DNA of 64,000 nucleotides from Elusimicrobiota bacterium (GTDB lineage Bacteria > Elusimicrobiota > Elusimicrobia > Elusimicrobiales > UBA9959): contig JAPLKI010000013.1 in the NCBI GenBank assembly GCA_026388155.1, positions 149,451 through 213,450 of the forward strand. The letters are read 5' to 3'. Below the pieces are notes generated by a model. That model saw only the letters and a list, made by a program, of their open reading frames with translations. It was not told the origin of the DNA and did not search any database. Below, one piece after another: positions 8,422-16,351 of the stretch (its first letter is position 1; each line of letters opens with the position of its first letter). Made by a program: the position numbers and the translations under genes.

Positions 8422-8585
8422 CTATGTTGGCTCCTTTGCGCTCACGCTGACTAGAATCACGCAACGCCGCTTATATTAGTATATGGAATTATATGCGTGG
8501 CTGTATAGTGTTCAAGGCCCGTATTTGACCGGCTTTTCAGTTCCGGCTCTTTGGGCCGGAACTGCCCGGGGGGGGCGAATAATTA

Positions 8586-8597
8586 TATAATTTGGGA
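8586..8597 (+). promoter_or_regulatory. -10 box placed for a leaderless transcript
   Basis: TATAAT (8586-8591) is followed by six bases and then ATG at 8598, so transcription would begin at or next to the start codon. There is no Shine-Dalgarno sequence and no clear -35 hexamer. A hairpin (TTCCGGC 8541-8547/GCCGGAA 8555-8561) lies upstream. Confidence 0.4.
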
Positions 8598-10028
8598 ATG
8601 ATCAATCTTGCCGCCGTAAATTCAAAACTGCTTAAAGCACACTACGCCGTAAGGGGTAAAATAGTTGTCCGCGCCAATGAGCTGGAAGGGCGCGGGAAGA
8701 AGATAATTTACTGTAATATAGGCAATCCCCAGGCGCTGAAACAAAAGCCTCTCACGTTCGTGCGGCAGGTCCTCAGCCTGCTTGAGTATCCGGACATGAT
8801 AGCCCTCCCCGAAACCGCGAAGATTTTCCCCGCCGACGCGATCAGGCGGGCAAAAATGATAATTGATAAAAATCCCGGCGGTACCGGGGCTTATACCCAG
8901 AGCGCGGGCATTCCGTTCATACGCAAAGCTGTCGCCGATTTTATCCATAAGCGCGACGGCATTCCCGTCGACATGAACCGGATACTTCTTACCGACGGCG
9001 CCAGCAAAGGCGTTCAGGCTGTGCTGACCATGCTGACGAACAGGGAGACGGACGGGTACATGATCCCCATCCCGCAGTATCCGCTCTACAGCGCGACTAT
9101 CGAGCTGTACGGAGCGAAGCAGATAAACTATTTCCTCGATGAGAGCAACCACTGGCAGCTGAACGAGCATGAACTGAACAGGAGTTTTGACGAAGCTAAA
9201 AAGAACGGCATTAATCCCGTGGCGATCGTGGTAATAAATCCGGGCAACCCCACCGGCGCCGTGCTTTCCATGGAAAATATCGAGATGGTGGTCCGCTTCG
9301 CGAGAAAACACAAGCTTTCAATCCTTGCCGACGAAGTTTATCAGGAGAATATTTACGCGCCGGGGCTTAAGTTCTATTCGTTCGCCAAGGTGATGCATGA
9401 TGAGGGCGAGACGGATGTGACGTTGTTCAGTTTTCATTCGGTTTCCAAGGGGTTCCTCGGCGAATGCGGGCACAGGGGCGGCTATCTTGAAGTCAGGAAC
9501 ATGCCCGACGACGTTTACGCGGAGATGATAAAATTGCAGTCTATCGGTCTGTGCGCCAATGTGGACGGGCAGATAGTCACTTACCTGATGGCGGCGCCGC
9601 CCGAAAAAGGCTCGGAGAGCTATGAGCTTTACGCGCGGGAGCGCGACGCTATACTCAGCGGCCTGAAGGAGAAGGCGGAGATACTCGGCCGCGGCTTAAA
9701 TGAGATAGAGGGGATGGAAACTTATATTCCGCAGGGCGCGATGTACGCTTTTGTGAAGTTCGACCTCCCGCATCCGGAAGGCGTTGACCCGGCGAAGATG
9801 ACGGAGGAGGAAAGGAGCAGCTATGAGACGGCAAGAGACTCGGAGTATTGCCTGAAACTGCTGGAAGAGACCGGGATCTGCGTGGTGCCGGGCTCGGGGT
9901 TCGGCCAGCGGCCCGGAACGCTTCATTTCCGCACAACTTTTCTGCCGCCGAAAGACGATATCAGGGCTCTCGTTGAAAATATGAAGAAATTCCACGCTTC
10001 TTACGTAGCCAGGCTTAAGGGAAAATAG
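8598..10028 (+). CDS. PLP-dependent aminotransferase, alanine aminotransferase type
   Basis: 476 residues from the ATG at 8598 (a TTG two codons upstream is possible). Fold-type I aminotransferase closest to the alanine/glyoxylate (GPT) subgroup: NGINPVAIVVINPGNPTG with the conserved Asn, DEVYQENIY, and the PLP lysine at about residue 284 in FHSVSKGFLGECGHRGGY; the SKG-GECG-RGGY signature is characteristic of this subgroup. It should interconvert alanine plus 2-oxoglutarate with pyruvate plus glutamate. Length suits the family (about 480). A possible -10 box six bases upstream hints at a leaderless mRNA. Confidence 0.88.
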   Translation: MINLAAVNSKLLKAHYAVRGKIVVRANELEGRGKKIIYCNIGNPQALKQKPLTFVRQVLSLLEYPDMIALPETAKIFPADAIRRAKMIIDKNPGGTGAYTQSAGIPFIRKAVADFIHKRDGIPVDMNRILLTDGASKGVQAVLTMLTNRETDGYMIPIPQYPLYSATIELYGAKQINYFLDESNHWQLNEHELNRSFDEAKKNGINPVAIVVINPGNPTGAVLSMENIEMVVRFARKHKLSILADEVYQENIYAPGLKFYSFAKVMHDEGETDVTLFSFHSVSKGFLGECGHRGGYLEVRNMPDDVYAEMIKLQSIGLCANVDGQIVTYLMAAPPEKGSESYELYARERDAILSGLKEKAEILGRGLNEIEGMETYIPQGAMYAFVKFDLPHPEGVDPAKMTEEERSSYETARDSEYCLKLLEETGICVVPGSGFGQRPGTLHFRTTFLPPKDDIRALVENMKKFHASYVARLKGK

Positions 10029-10064
10029 AGGCGCCGCCGGAGATAGTCAGAAGAAGGCCTTGCC

Positions 10065-10799
10065 ATGAAAAAAGTCCAAAAACGACCCGCCCGGGGAAAA
10101 TTTTTTCTGTGCGGCGCCGGCATAGATTTTCTTGACGACATGACGCTTGGAACCGTCCGCGTTTTGCGGAGCTGCGATGTCGTCTTTTATATTCATAAAG
10201 ACCGCGAACGGGTCACAAAAACATTAAAACTTGTTTCTCCCGGCCTGCGTATCGCGTACGCCGACTACGAGAGCATCCCGCAGCCGGCTCTCTGGCGTCT
10301 GATAGAAGCTGAGCTTAAAAAAGGCAGGCGGGTCGCGTATCTCGCCTACGGCAATCCGCTTCTTTTCAGCGAGGGGGGGATATTAGTGGATTATTGCCGC
10401 CGGCATGGATACGCCTTCAGCGTGGTTCCCGCCCTGTCGTCGGCGGACAATATTCTGGGGGTGCTTGAGGAACACGGCAAGCGGCTGCTGGACAAAGGAT
10501 TTTCCGTGTGTAAGGCGGAGGAGCTGCGGGCCCGTCCCGGTTTGCTGCCCCCGGCCGGGCTGCTGATAATTTTCTGCGCCAGCGAGGCGCTGAAAAAATA
10601 CGGAAAAGAGCTGTTCGCTCCCATAGAGCGCTGTTACCCGGCGGATCACCCCGTCTATCTTGTGCGTGTAAGATCCGCCGGTCTCATAGGCAAAACATCA
10701 TTCCGCTCTTTGAAAGTAAAGGATCTGCGCGCCGCAGCCGGCCTTATAGAGCACAGAATGTCTATAATACTGCCGGCGCTGCCCGCCGGCAGGTATTAA
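10065..10799 (+). CDS. Tetrapyrrole-methylase-fold SAM methyltransferase, borosin-like
   Basis: 244 residues. The N-terminal GKFFLCGAGIDFLDDMTLG (11-29) and SCDVVFYIH correspond to the first half of the TP-methylase fold, but the GPGDP signature of cobalamin/sirohaem enzymes is absent. YGNPLLF (95-101), VPALSSADN (121-129) and the late CYPADHPVYL segment resemble the subgroup that includes borosin peptide-backbone N-methyltransferases (SonM-like) and related uncharacterised enzymes. SAM should be the donor; the acceptor is unknown. The next gene (10865) is a possible partner or substrate, but shows no convincing precursor hallmark. Similarity was judged by eye only. Confidence 0.65.
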   Translation: MKKVQKRPARGKFFLCGAGIDFLDDMTLGTVRVLRSCDVVFYIHKDRERVTKTLKLVSPGLRIAYADYESIPQPALWRLIEAELKKGRRVAYLAYGNPLLFSEGGILVDYCRRHGYAFSVVPALSSADNILGVLEEHGKRLLDKGFSVCKAEELRARPGLLPPAGLLIIFCASEALKKYGKELFAPIERCYPADHPVYLVRVRSAGLIGKTSFRSLKVKDLRAAAGLIEHRMSIILPALPAGRY

Positions 10800-10864
10800 T
10801 TGGATATGGATAAGAGGCCGTTTTTATAGCTGTCGGCGGGTGGAAATCTCTCCGGCGGATTTTT

Positions 10865-11542
10865 ATGGATAAACCAGGTGTGCTTAAACTTATTGAATTG
10901 TCCAGGCTGCCTGAGGATGTGAAGCGGTATTTTGCGAAGGTTGCCGGACGCAAGCCGCATTCCGCGCTGAAGGCGGAGCTTAAGAGAAATCCCGCGGATT
11001 TCATCGGGAATATGGACCGCCTGCTTGCCGCGGGGAGCGGAATTCTGGGGCGCCCGAAAGAAGAGGTTCTGTTCATTACGGGATTTAATAAAAATGATAT
11101 GGCGCCGGAAAGGTTCGGGGCGGCGCTGGCGGAGCTCCGGGCCGTGGTATTCCTTCACCGCGAGGAATTTGGCGATTTGAAATTTATCCGGCAGCGCGGC
11201 GGCACAAGCGCGGATATCTCCGGGGTGAGGGGCGGCCAGAACTATGTATTTGAGGTCTGTTGCCTTCAATCGGACAACGATTTTTCCATAGTTCGTCTTG
11301 CGCTAAAGTATGATAAAAAAAAGCGGCAATTGAACAGTTCCCGTAAAAAATACAACTGTGAGCGCGGCGCTCTGATCTTTGCGGCCAATCCTTCCGATTT
11401 TGACAGTTCTGTGGATGAGGTCGACCTGCGGGAGCTTGCGGGCGGGCTGTACGTAAAAAAGAACAACCCCCCATTCACGCATATCTGCCTGCTTGCCGGC
11501 AATAAAGGTTCCGTTTTTCCCGAGTGGGAATCGGGGATATAA
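10865..11542 (+). CDS. Unrecognised protein next to the methylase
   Basis: 225 residues, soluble. An N-terminal helical part (1-65, with LKAELKRNPADFIGN) is followed by a mixed alpha/beta part with ADISGVRGGQNYVFEVCCL (118-136) and a basic KKKRQLNSSRKKY stretch. The strand order and the Asp...Glu spacing are faintly like a PD-(D/E)XK nuclease, but the ExK lysine is replaced. The RNP motif in the helix is faintly like the leader helix of borosin precursors. Neither is firm. It starts 65 bases after the methylase on the same strand, so the two may be co-expressed. Confidence 0.55.
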   Translation: MDKPGVLKLIELSRLPEDVKRYFAKVAGRKPHSALKAELKRNPADFIGNMDRLLAAGSGILGRPKEEVLFITGFNKNDMAPERFGAALAELRAVVFLHREEFGDLKFIRQRGGTSADISGVRGGQNYVFEVCCLQSDNDFSIVRLALKYDKKKRQLNSSRKKYNCERGALIFAANPSDFDSSVDEVDLRELAGGLYVKKNNPPFTHICLLAGNKGSVFPEWESGI

Positions 11543-11559
11543 CACTATTTTTTTGGGGG

Positions 11560-11979
11560 CTAAAATAAATCCGCGCCGCGCCGCGTCCGCTTTATGTCGG
11601 CCCGGCATTTTTTGCTTTCAAGGCGGCGCTGTTTTGAGCCGTAAGAGGGTTTTGTGGGCCTTCTGCGTCTTGGAGGGCGCATGGCGCGTTCCAATAGTTC
11701 GCGCAGCCGGGCCCTGGCGGCTTGGCGGTTCTGCTCCTGCGTTCTGTGCTCGCTTGCGATGATCAGTATATCGCCGCCCTCGGTCAGCTTTGCGCCGGCA
11801 AGCTGTCTGAGCCGCGCCTGCGCCGCATGGGACAGGCCGGACAAGCGGGGGCAAAAGCGAAGCTGCACGGCGGTGGCGACTTTGTTCACGTTCTGCCCGC
11901 CGTGGCCGCCGCTCCTTATAAATTTTTCCTCAATTGAGCCCGGAGCCGGAAAGAAACCTGATTCAAATTCAGTCATCAT
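11560..11979 (-). CDS. arfB: ArfB/YaeJ-type ribosome rescue hydrolase
   Basis: 139 residues from ATG 11979 (frame extends to a TTG at 11994). The class I release factor GGQ motif is in SGGHGGQNVNKVATAVQL, followed by the short catalytic domain and a very basic tail (RPPRRRRPTK... SKKCRADIKRTRR) that reaches into the mRNA channel of stalled ribosomes. It lacks the codon-recognition domains of RF1/RF2, as ArfB does. It hydrolyses peptidyl-tRNA on non-stop ribosomes. It is convergent with the gene ending at 11542. TATATA lies 3 or 6 bases before the two adjacent ATGs, so this start may be leaderless. Confidence 0.9.
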   Translation of the reverse strand: MMTEFESGFFPAPGSIEEKFIRSGGHGGQNVNKVATAVQLRFCPRLSGLSHAAQARLRQLAGAKLTEGGDILIIASEHRTQEQNRQAARARLRELLERAMRPPRRRRPTKPSYGSKQRRLESKKCRADIKRTRRGADLF

Positions 11980-12009
11980 AGGTATATATCGCAAACCCGC
12001 GTTTGTGGT

Positions 12010-13485
12010 TTATAGCAGCCGGTTTACCGCTTCTTTCCAGCCGCTGTACAGGCGCGCGGCCTCTTTTCGCGGCATGGAGGGTTTAAACTCCCTGTCCCTG
12101 GCCCAGCAGGCGCGTATTTCTTCCGGGTTTTTCCAGTAACCTGCGGCCAGCCCGGCCAGATACGCGGCGCCCAGGGAAGTCGTTTCTATCACGCGCGGCC
12201 GCACCACCTTAATTCCGCAGATGTCCGCCTGAAAAGCGCAAAGCAGGTTATTGGCCGAAGCCCCGCCGTCTATTTTAAGTTCTTTGACGCGCAGGCCGCA
12301 GTCGCGCTCCATGGCGTCCATCACATCTTTTGTCTGGTAACACATGGCTTCAATTGCGGCTCTCGCCAGATGATTTCGCGAGGTGCCTCTTGTTATGCCG
12401 AACAGCGCGCCCCGCGCGTGAGGTTTCCAATAAGGCGCACCGAGCCCGGTGAAAGCGGGCACAAGGTAAACCCCTTCATTGTTCTTCAGAGCGGCCGCCA
12501 TCTTTCGGGATTGGGAGGCCGAGTTCAATATTTTAAGCCCGTCCCTCAGCCACTGCACGGCCGCGCCCGCTATAAAAACGGCGCCCTCAAGCGCGTAAGC
12601 CGGGCCGCCGCCGGCGTCGCAGGCGAGCGTGGTTATAAGCCCGCTGGCTGAATTGACGCGGTTTTTTCCGGTATTCATCAGCAGGAAACAGCCGGTGCCG
12701 TAAGTGTTCTTGACCGTTCCCGGTCCAAAGCAGGCCTGGCCGTATAAAGCCGCCTGCTGATCCCCCGCGATGCCGCTTACGGATATCCCCGCCGGCAGCC
12801 GGCCTATGGCTGCCGTCCTGCCGAATTCGCCGGCGGAAGGCCGGACCGCGGGCAGCATCGCGCGCGGCACGCCGAATATTTTAAGCAGCCGCTCGTCCCA
12901 TTTAAGCTTTGTAATATCGAAAAGCATTGTGCGCGAAGCGTTCGTGTAGTCCGTGGCGTGCGTTTTTCCGCCGGTCAGTTTCCACAGTATCCAGGTGTCC
13001 GTTGTCCCGAACAGCAGTCCGCCGCGCGCCGCTTTTTTGGCCGCGCCGGGAACATGTTTCAGCAGCCACTCTATTTTTGAGGCGGAGAAATAAGCGTCAA
13101 CCGGCAGGCCGGTCGTACGGCGGATGTAGCCGGATATTTTTTTGTCCGCGTTCAGCTCTTCACAGCGCCGGGCCGTGCGTCTGCACTGCCAGACTATGGC
13201 CCTGTAGATGGGCCTGCCGGTGTTCCTGTCCCAGACCACGGCGGTCTCGCGCTGATTGGTTATTCCGATGGCGGCGATCAGGCCGGGGGATACTGTTTGC
13301 AGGACTTTTTGTATACAATTGTTGACGCTTTCCCATATTTCTTCGGGGTCGTGCTCAACCCAGCCGGGTTTTGGAAAATACTGGCGGAATTCCGAGTAAG
13401 CGGCCGCTATTTTTTCCCCGCGGCGGTCGTAGACTATGGCCCGGCTTCCGGTGGTCCCCTGGTCTATGGCAAGAATATATTTCAT
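12010..13485 (-). CDS. glpK: Glycerol kinase
   Basis: 491 residues, the normal length for GlpK. N-terminal ATP-binding DQGTTGSRAIVYD (8-20), glycerol-contact region GWVEHDPEEIW, SRTMLFDI, the GDQQAALYGQACF loop and the C-terminal GGASANNLLCAFQADI are all present. It phosphorylates glycerol to glycerol 3-phosphate. No glpF, glpD or glpR gene is nearby. Its start is preceded by a word-type inverted repeat (13507-13596) and there is no clear Shine-Dalgarno sequence. Confidence 0.96.
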   Translation of the reverse strand: MKYILAIDQGTTGSRAIVYDRRGEKIAAAYSEFRQYFPKPGWVEHDPEEIWESVNNCIQKVLQTVSPGLIAAIGITNQRETAVVWDRNTGRPIYRAIVWQCRRTARRCEELNADKKISGYIRRTTGLPVDAYFSASKIEWLLKHVPGAAKKAARGGLLFGTTDTWILWKLTGGKTHATDYTNASRTMLFDITKLKWDERLLKIFGVPRAMLPAVRPSAGEFGRTAAIGRLPAGISVSGIAGDQQAALYGQACFGPGTVKNTYGTGCFLLMNTGKNRVNSASGLITTLACDAGGGPAYALEGAVFIAGAAVQWLRDGLKILNSASQSRKMAAALKNNEGVYLVPAFTGLGAPYWKPHARGALFGITRGTSRNHLARAAIEAMCYQTKDVMDAMERDCGLRVKELKIDGGASANNLLCAFQADICGIKVVRPRVIETTSLGAAYLAGLAAGYWKNPEEIRACWARDREFKPSMPRKEAARLYSGWKEAVNRLL

Positions 13486-13506
13486 GGTTAATTCGGTACG
13501 GCTTAA

Positions 13507-13596
13507 GAAGACAGAATTCAGAAGACAGTAGTCAGAATTCAGAATTGTGGAACATTCCCACCCATTCTGACTTCTGTATTCTGGCTTCTGGCTACC
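13507..13596. repeat. Word-type imperfect inverted repeat (CAGAATTCAGAA class)
   Basis: The left arm (13507-13550) is built from iterated units such as ACAGAATTCAGAAG and GTCAGAATTCAGAAT; the right arm (13561-13596) is the imperfect complement (ATTCTGACTTCTG...GGCTTCTGGCTACC). The loop is about 10 bases. The right edge overlaps the stop codon of the minus-strand gene ending at 13592, so the repeat appears to supply that stop. Similar elements lie at 45971, 52931 and 55285. Confidence 0.8.
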
Positions 13597-14431
13597 TATT
13601 TACTAAAACCGCCAGGCGCTGCGTTTCTTTTTCAAAATCTTCCATACTGTCGTAGGGCAGCGCGCTAAGCGGTTTATGCTCCAGTATGGCCCAAAGGCCG
13701 GTATTTTTAAGCGCTTTATGCGCGAAAGCTGCGAGCTCGGCGCACATCAGATTAAAATTCGTATGGCTGGAATATGTCTTTTTTTCTTTAAGGCAGGAAA
13801 AGTCAAAATCCGCCGGATTCAGCCGCAGACGGAGATTTTGCTTCAGGATTATGTCCAGCAGAAAAGAGGTTTCCGAAGTTCTCACCTCTTTTTTTACTTC
13901 CTTGCTTTTCCCCATGCCTATGGGCAGGCCGGTCACGGCCATTATACCCATTCGCACCGCCCTCTCTCCTGCGGAGGGGCCTTCAACCGACTTTACTACT
14001 TTAACCGTTTCTTCTTTGAGCGGCGCCGCCGATAAAACCAGGATATCCGCGGCCGCCGCGTTCATGCTGACGCCGGCGGTGGCGTAGCTGAAGGTGTTGT
14101 TTGCAAAAGCGGCTTTTTTTATCAATGCGGGGTGGGTAAGCTTGGGCAGTCCGGCTGAAGGCAGTATTATCGTTTTAATACCGTAAGCTTCGCATTTCCC
14201 GGCCAACTCGCGCGCTCTGTCGGGCGCCAGGCCGGAACCCAGAAGACCCCAGCAATGCCTGACCAGCCGCCCGGCGTCATTTAAATTCAATGAATGGAAT
14301 TCCGAAAGTATTTTAGCCGTAAGGGCAAAGTCCGGAAGTCTTTCTTCCGTTATCAGCACCGAATAAATTTCAGTCGCGGACAGCGCCATAGGTCCGCGAC
14401 AGGCCAGAGTCACTTTTATCTCTTCTGCCAT
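13592..14431 (-). CDS. Unrecognised cytoplasmic protein
   Basis: 279 residues starting at MAEEIKVTLACRG (ATG 14429-14431). The frame is open a further 111 codons upstream, but that part is translated palindromic repeat DNA, so it is not taken as coding. The N-terminal 100 residues look like small alpha/beta modules (ATEIYSVLI, AGKCEAYGIKTIIL), the middle has a possible glycine-rich membrane-associating stretch (IMAVTGLPIGMGK), and the C-terminus is helical. No catalytic motif or family is recognised. TACAAT lies 9 bases before the ATG and no Shine-Dalgarno is seen. It is upstream of glpK on the same strand. Confidence 0.6.
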   Translation of the reverse strand: MAEEIKVTLACRGPMALSATEIYSVLITEERLPDFALTAKILSEFHSLNLNDAGRLVRHCWGLLGSGLAPDRARELAGKCEAYGIKTIILPSAGLPKLTHPALIKKAAFANNTFSYATAGVSMNAAAADILVLSAAPLKEETVKVVKSVEGPSAGERAVRMGIMAVTGLPIGMGKSKEVKKEVRTSETSFLLDIILKQNLRLRLNPADFDFSCLKEKKTYSSHTNFNLMCAELAAFAHKALKNTGLWAILEHKPLSALPYDSMEDFEKETQRLAVLVNR

Positions 14432-14481
14432 TGTCAAAATATTGTAACAAATCCAACCCGTAACGGGGAGTAACCGTAACC

Positions 14482-14803
14482 CGAAACCTTCAGTCGACTG
14501 AAGGTTTCGCCCCGCAGGGTAGGGGGAACCACTATGTGGTTCCCGCCTGTGGCTAAATTCCCCAGGAAGGGGTGCCGCCGCCCTTTTCCGACGTGAAACG
14601 ACGCTGGTATCTGCGCTATATTGACCGCATGAAAAAATGCGCTCAAAGCTTACACATGTCCGTAAAAGGGCGGGGTAACCCAGCCCCGCTCTTTTGGATT
14701 TATCGTCGAACCAAAAGGGCGGGGCCAGCCCTTTTGGCCAATAAATTTCCATGTCACAGGCCAAAAGAGCTGTCCTCCGGGCGAATCCTGACTGAAGGAT
14801 TCG
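14482..14803. repeat. Cluster of five palindromes in a gene-free gap
   Basis: The 432-base gap 14432-14863 holds: a perfect 28-bp palindrome 14482-14509 (CGAAACCTTCAGTC plus complement, no loop); GGGAACCAC 14524-14532/14536-14544; AAAAGGGCGGGG 14664-14675/14684-14695 with one mismatch; CCAAAAGGGC 14711-14720/14728-14737; CGAATCC 14782-14788/14797-14803. The CCAAAAGGGCGGGGC unit recurs inside purH (51823, 51909), and a relative occurs near 63545-63630. A -10-like TATAAT lies downstream near 14815, upstream of the NfeD gene. Confidence 0.75.
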
Positions 14804-14863
14804 GGTTAAAATTGTATAATCAATATCGCTGGCGAACTATTTTAATTTTGACCCGGAAGGTAC

Positions 14864-16219
14864 ATGATTATGAAAAAAATAATTTTATTCGCGTTGTTTC
14901 TGGCATTGCCGCAGACCGGCGTTTTAGCGGCCAAAAAAGCCCAGGCTCCCAAGCTGGCCCAGCCGCAAAGCGGGAAAACTTACGCCGTGACCAAAGTGCT
15001 TGCCGCGCCCTACGCGGGCGTTATCACGCCTGCGGCGGCCGAATTCATGGACGGCGCCATAGACCGCGCCAATGAAGAAAAATACGATCTGCTGGTTCTT
15101 GAGCTTGACACCCCCGGCGGACTTGACACTTCCATGCGCGACATCATAAAAAAGATCCTGGCGTCTAAGGTGCCGGTGGCGGTGTATGTTTATCCGCAGG
15201 GCGCGCGCGCGGCGTCCGCCGGAGTGTTTATCGCCATGGCGGCGCATCTGGCCGTAATGTCCCCCGGCACCAATATCGGCGCGGCGCACCCTGTAATGCT
15301 CGGCGCCATGCCGTCCATGGGCGGCGAAAAAGAAGGCAATAAGAAAGACCCGATGGAAGCCAAGGTTTTAAATGACGCTTCCGCTTACATCAATTCCATA
15401 ACCCGGCAGAAAAACCGCAATGTCGAATGGGCCATAAAGGCCGTCACCAAAAGCGATTCCATCCCGGCCGAGGAAGCTCTTAAGCTCGGCGTGGCGGACC
15501 TTATCGCCTCCGACATGAACGATCTGCTGCTTAAAATAAACGGCCGCGAAGTCGAGAGCTTCGGCAGGCTGGCGGTTAAAGATCCCAAAGTCGATCTTAT
15601 GCTCCAGACCCGCCGCCAGAAATTTTTAGCCGCCGTCACCGACCCGAACATCGCCATGATACTTATGAGCCTGGGCGCGGCCGGGCTGTTTATAGAGCTT
15701 TACAACCCGGGCCTTATTCTGCCGGGCGTGGTGGGGGCGATGTCTTTATTGCTTGCGTTTTATTCTTTTCAGGCGCTGTCCGCCAATTTCGCGGGACTCG
15801 CCCTTATCCTGCTCGGATTTGTGTTTTTCATCGCTGAAATTAAAGTTGTCAGCTACGGTCTGCTCACGCTCGGCGGAGCGGTGTCCATAATCTTGGGGGC
15901 GCTGATGCTGTTTAACAGGCCCTCGCTTGGAGGATTGTCTATTTCTATGACCATATTAACTTCCACACTTATCAGCCTTATCGCCGTGGTGGCGGCGCTT
16001 GCCTGGGTGGTTCTAAGAGCGCAGCTGCGCCGCGTGGTGACCGGCATTGAAAGCCTTGCCGGCAAAAAAGGCCTTGCAAAAACCGCCCTTAATCCCAAAG
16101 GCACGGTGCTGGTTGCGGGCGAGCTTTGGGAAGCTGAAAGCGTTTCCGGCGATGTCGCGGAAGGCGCGGAGATAACAGTCACCGCCGTTGAAGGCTTCAA
16201 AGTGCGCGTGAAAAAATGA
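14864..16219 (+). CDS. NfeD-family membrane serine protease (ClpP-like)
   Basis: 451 residues (an internal ATG at 14870 is equally good). Signal peptide 1-22; ClpP-class protease domain about 40-240 with LELDTPGGLDTSM, nucleophile Ser118 in GARAASAGVF and probable Lys167 (MEAKVLNDASAYIN); four hydrophobic segments about 265-375; C-terminal OB-fold NfeD domain about 385-451. This is the long, two-part NfeD type, whose archaeal relative 1510-N cleaves stomatin. No stomatin/SPFH gene is next to it here, which is unusual because the two are normally paired. A GGAAGG ribosome binding site is present. Confidence 0.92.
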   Translation: MIMKKIILFALFLALPQTGVLAAKKAQAPKLAQPQSGKTYAVTKVLAAPYAGVITPAAAEFMDGAIDRANEEKYDLLVLELDTPGGLDTSMRDIIKKILASKVPVAVYVYPQGARAASAGVFIAMAAHLAVMSPGTNIGAAHPVMLGAMPSMGGEKEGNKKDPMEAKVLNDASAYINSITRQKNRNVEWAIKAVTKSDSIPAEEALKLGVADLIASDMNDLLLKINGREVESFGRLAVKDPKVDLMLQTRRQKFLAAVTDPNIAMILMSLGAAGLFIELYNPGLILPGVVGAMSLLLAFYSFQALSANFAGLALILLGFVFFIAEIKVVSYGLLTLGGAVSIILGALMLFNRPSLGGLSISMTILTSTLISLIAVVAALAWVVLRAQLRRVVTGIESLAGKKGLAKTALNPKGTVLVAGELWEAESVSGDVAEGAEITVTAVEGFKVRVKK

Positions 16220-16231
16220 AACAGTTCTGTA

Positions 16232-16261
16232 ACGCGCCTGAATTATAATCTATAGGCGCGT
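16232..16261 (+). terminator. Hairpin between the NfeD gene and clpC
   Basis: ACGCGCCT (16232-16239), 14-base loop, AGGCGCGT (16254-16261). It follows the stop by about 14 bases but has no T-run, so termination is only probable. Confidence 0.45.
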
Positions 16262-16262
16262 A

Positions 16263-16291
16263 TTGAAAATATTATGCGGTTGTGCCATAAT
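16263..16291 (+). promoter_or_regulatory. Sigma-70-type promoter of clpC
   Basis: TTGAAA (16263-16268), a 17-bp spacer, CATAAT (16286-16291). The leader to the ATG is about 55 bases. No CIRCE element or CtsR-like tandem heptamer repeat was seen, so the stress control common for clpC is not evident. Confidence 0.65.
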
Positions 16292-16351
16292 ATTAATTTG
16301 TGTTCGCCGGCGGCGGGACGATTTTAAAGTTTATTCTGGAGGCTTTACACT

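Noticed and set aside
8622..9311. Minus-strand open frame opposite the aminotransferase
   Set aside because: Antisense to conserved active-site sequence; no ribosome binding site or family.
14432..14764. 111-codon N-terminal extension of the gene at 13592
   Set aside because: It translates a cluster of perfect palindromes and ends at a convincing protein start (MAEEIKV).
16220..16351. CIRCE or CtsR operator upstream of clpC
   Set aside because: Neither the TTAGCACTC inverted repeat nor tandem heptamers are present.
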